From the NCBI RefSeq assembly GCF_003340495.1, contig NZ_QASA01000001.1:5146001-5210000 (forward strand): a stretch of 64,000 nt of DNA, in the 5' to 3' direction. Both the position numbers and the translations under genes were made by a program. Under the pieces are notes generated by a model. It searched no databases and was not told the origin of the DNA. It saw only the letters and a list, made by a program, of their open reading frames with translations. Origin of the DNA: Adhaeribacter pallidiroseus (GTDB lineage: Bacteria > Bacteroidota > Bacteroidia > Cytophagales > Hymenobacteraceae). Of the stretch, positions 63,887-64,000 are shown one piece after another (position 1 is the first letter of the stretch; each line of letters opens with the position of its first letter).

Positions 63887-64000
63887 ATGGCTCACCCGGT
63901 TACTGCGCCTCCTATAACTTCCCGCTTGCTGGCTTGGCTTTGCCAACCCGTCGATAACAGTCCCCTGATTATTTTCCGGTTGTTCTTTGGTTTGTTACTG
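63887..64000 (+). CDS. HTTM-domain (vitamin K-dependent gamma-carboxylase-like) membrane protein, 5' end
   Basis: The window ends after 38 codons from ATG 63887. The sequence LLAWLCQPVDNSPLIIFRLF followed by FGLLL is the typical start of HTTM proteins, membrane relatives of gamma-carboxylase. The rest is outside the window, so the call rests on this short stretch only. Confidence 0.65.
   Translation, partial: MAHPVTAPPITSRLLAWLCQPVDNSPLIIFRLFFGLLL

Overview
The window looks like chromosomal DNA of a member of the Bacteroidota, most likely order Cytophagales and close to the Adhaeribacter/Hymenobacter group. The signs are type IX secretion sorting domains on secreted proteins, SusC/CarboxypepD-like modules, a family of MacB/FtsX-type permeases, TAnnTTTG -7 promoter elements, and lipoproteins with Bacteroidota-style signals. 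This placement is inference; there is no rRNA or other phylogenetic marker in the window. I found no tRNA, rRNA, CRISPR array or prophage.

Layout. 0-3.5 kb: the end of an esterase gene behind an orphan FtsX permease, with a sigma-54-type promoter and paired operators. 3.9-7.5 kb: S41 peptidase, a DUF433/DUF5615 toxin-antitoxin-like pair whose toxin-side gene is broken by two frameshifts, and a gluzincin-like peptidase. 7.7-10.4 kb: ABC-F ATPase and an IS982-family element with clear terminal inverted repeats and a nonsense codon in its transposase. 10.5-16.3 kb: a very large alpha-2-macroglobulin gene split by a frameshift, with a CarboxypepD/TonB-plug segment inside it. 16.8-21.8 kb: two T9SS cargo proteins and a DUF4097 gene split at a G run. 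22.2-36.4 kb: three more FtsX permeases, a beta-lactamase-fold hydrolase, an AraC-type regulator, a MacB-like ATPase and an HlyD-type adaptor. 36.7-39.0 kb: an MHS-type MFS transporter and a small membrane protein. 39.0-41.1 kb: a small AT-rich accessory island with a REPIN-like repeat, a RAYT transposase remnant, a proteasome-like Ntn hydrolase and a 59-residue partner gene. 41.2-54.9 kb: mainly core genes (tex, an NtrC-type regulator facing a hybrid kinase, NagZ-like GH3, alaA) and small secreted proteins. 55-64 kb: palindrome-rich spacers, a SNF2 helicase with an unrecognised 625-residue partner, a large peptidase/beta-propeller/barrel protein and the start of an HTTM protein.

How the genes work together. 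The strongest regulatory signal is that all four FtsX transcription units carry the same arrangement upstream: a TGGCAY-N5-TT -24/-12 element and, 53-64 bases further upstream, a 17-base site TGTCCGGTTTTGATACA or a close variant, in some cases followed by a second copy. Spacings vary in steps of about ten bases. This predicts one sigma-54-dependent regulon controlled by an NtrC-family activator. The NtrC-type regulator at 44.9 kb is a candidate, but nothing here proves it is the right one. Only one of the four permeases has an ATPase and adaptor beside it, so the other three may share that ATPase.

The best candidate for an undescribed system is the Ntn hydrolase (39744-41039) with its 59-residue partner (39548-39727). 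The first keeps the N-terminal Thr/Asp/Lys signature of proteasome beta subunits, carries a long helical insertion, and lies in AT-rich DNA next to mobile-element debris.
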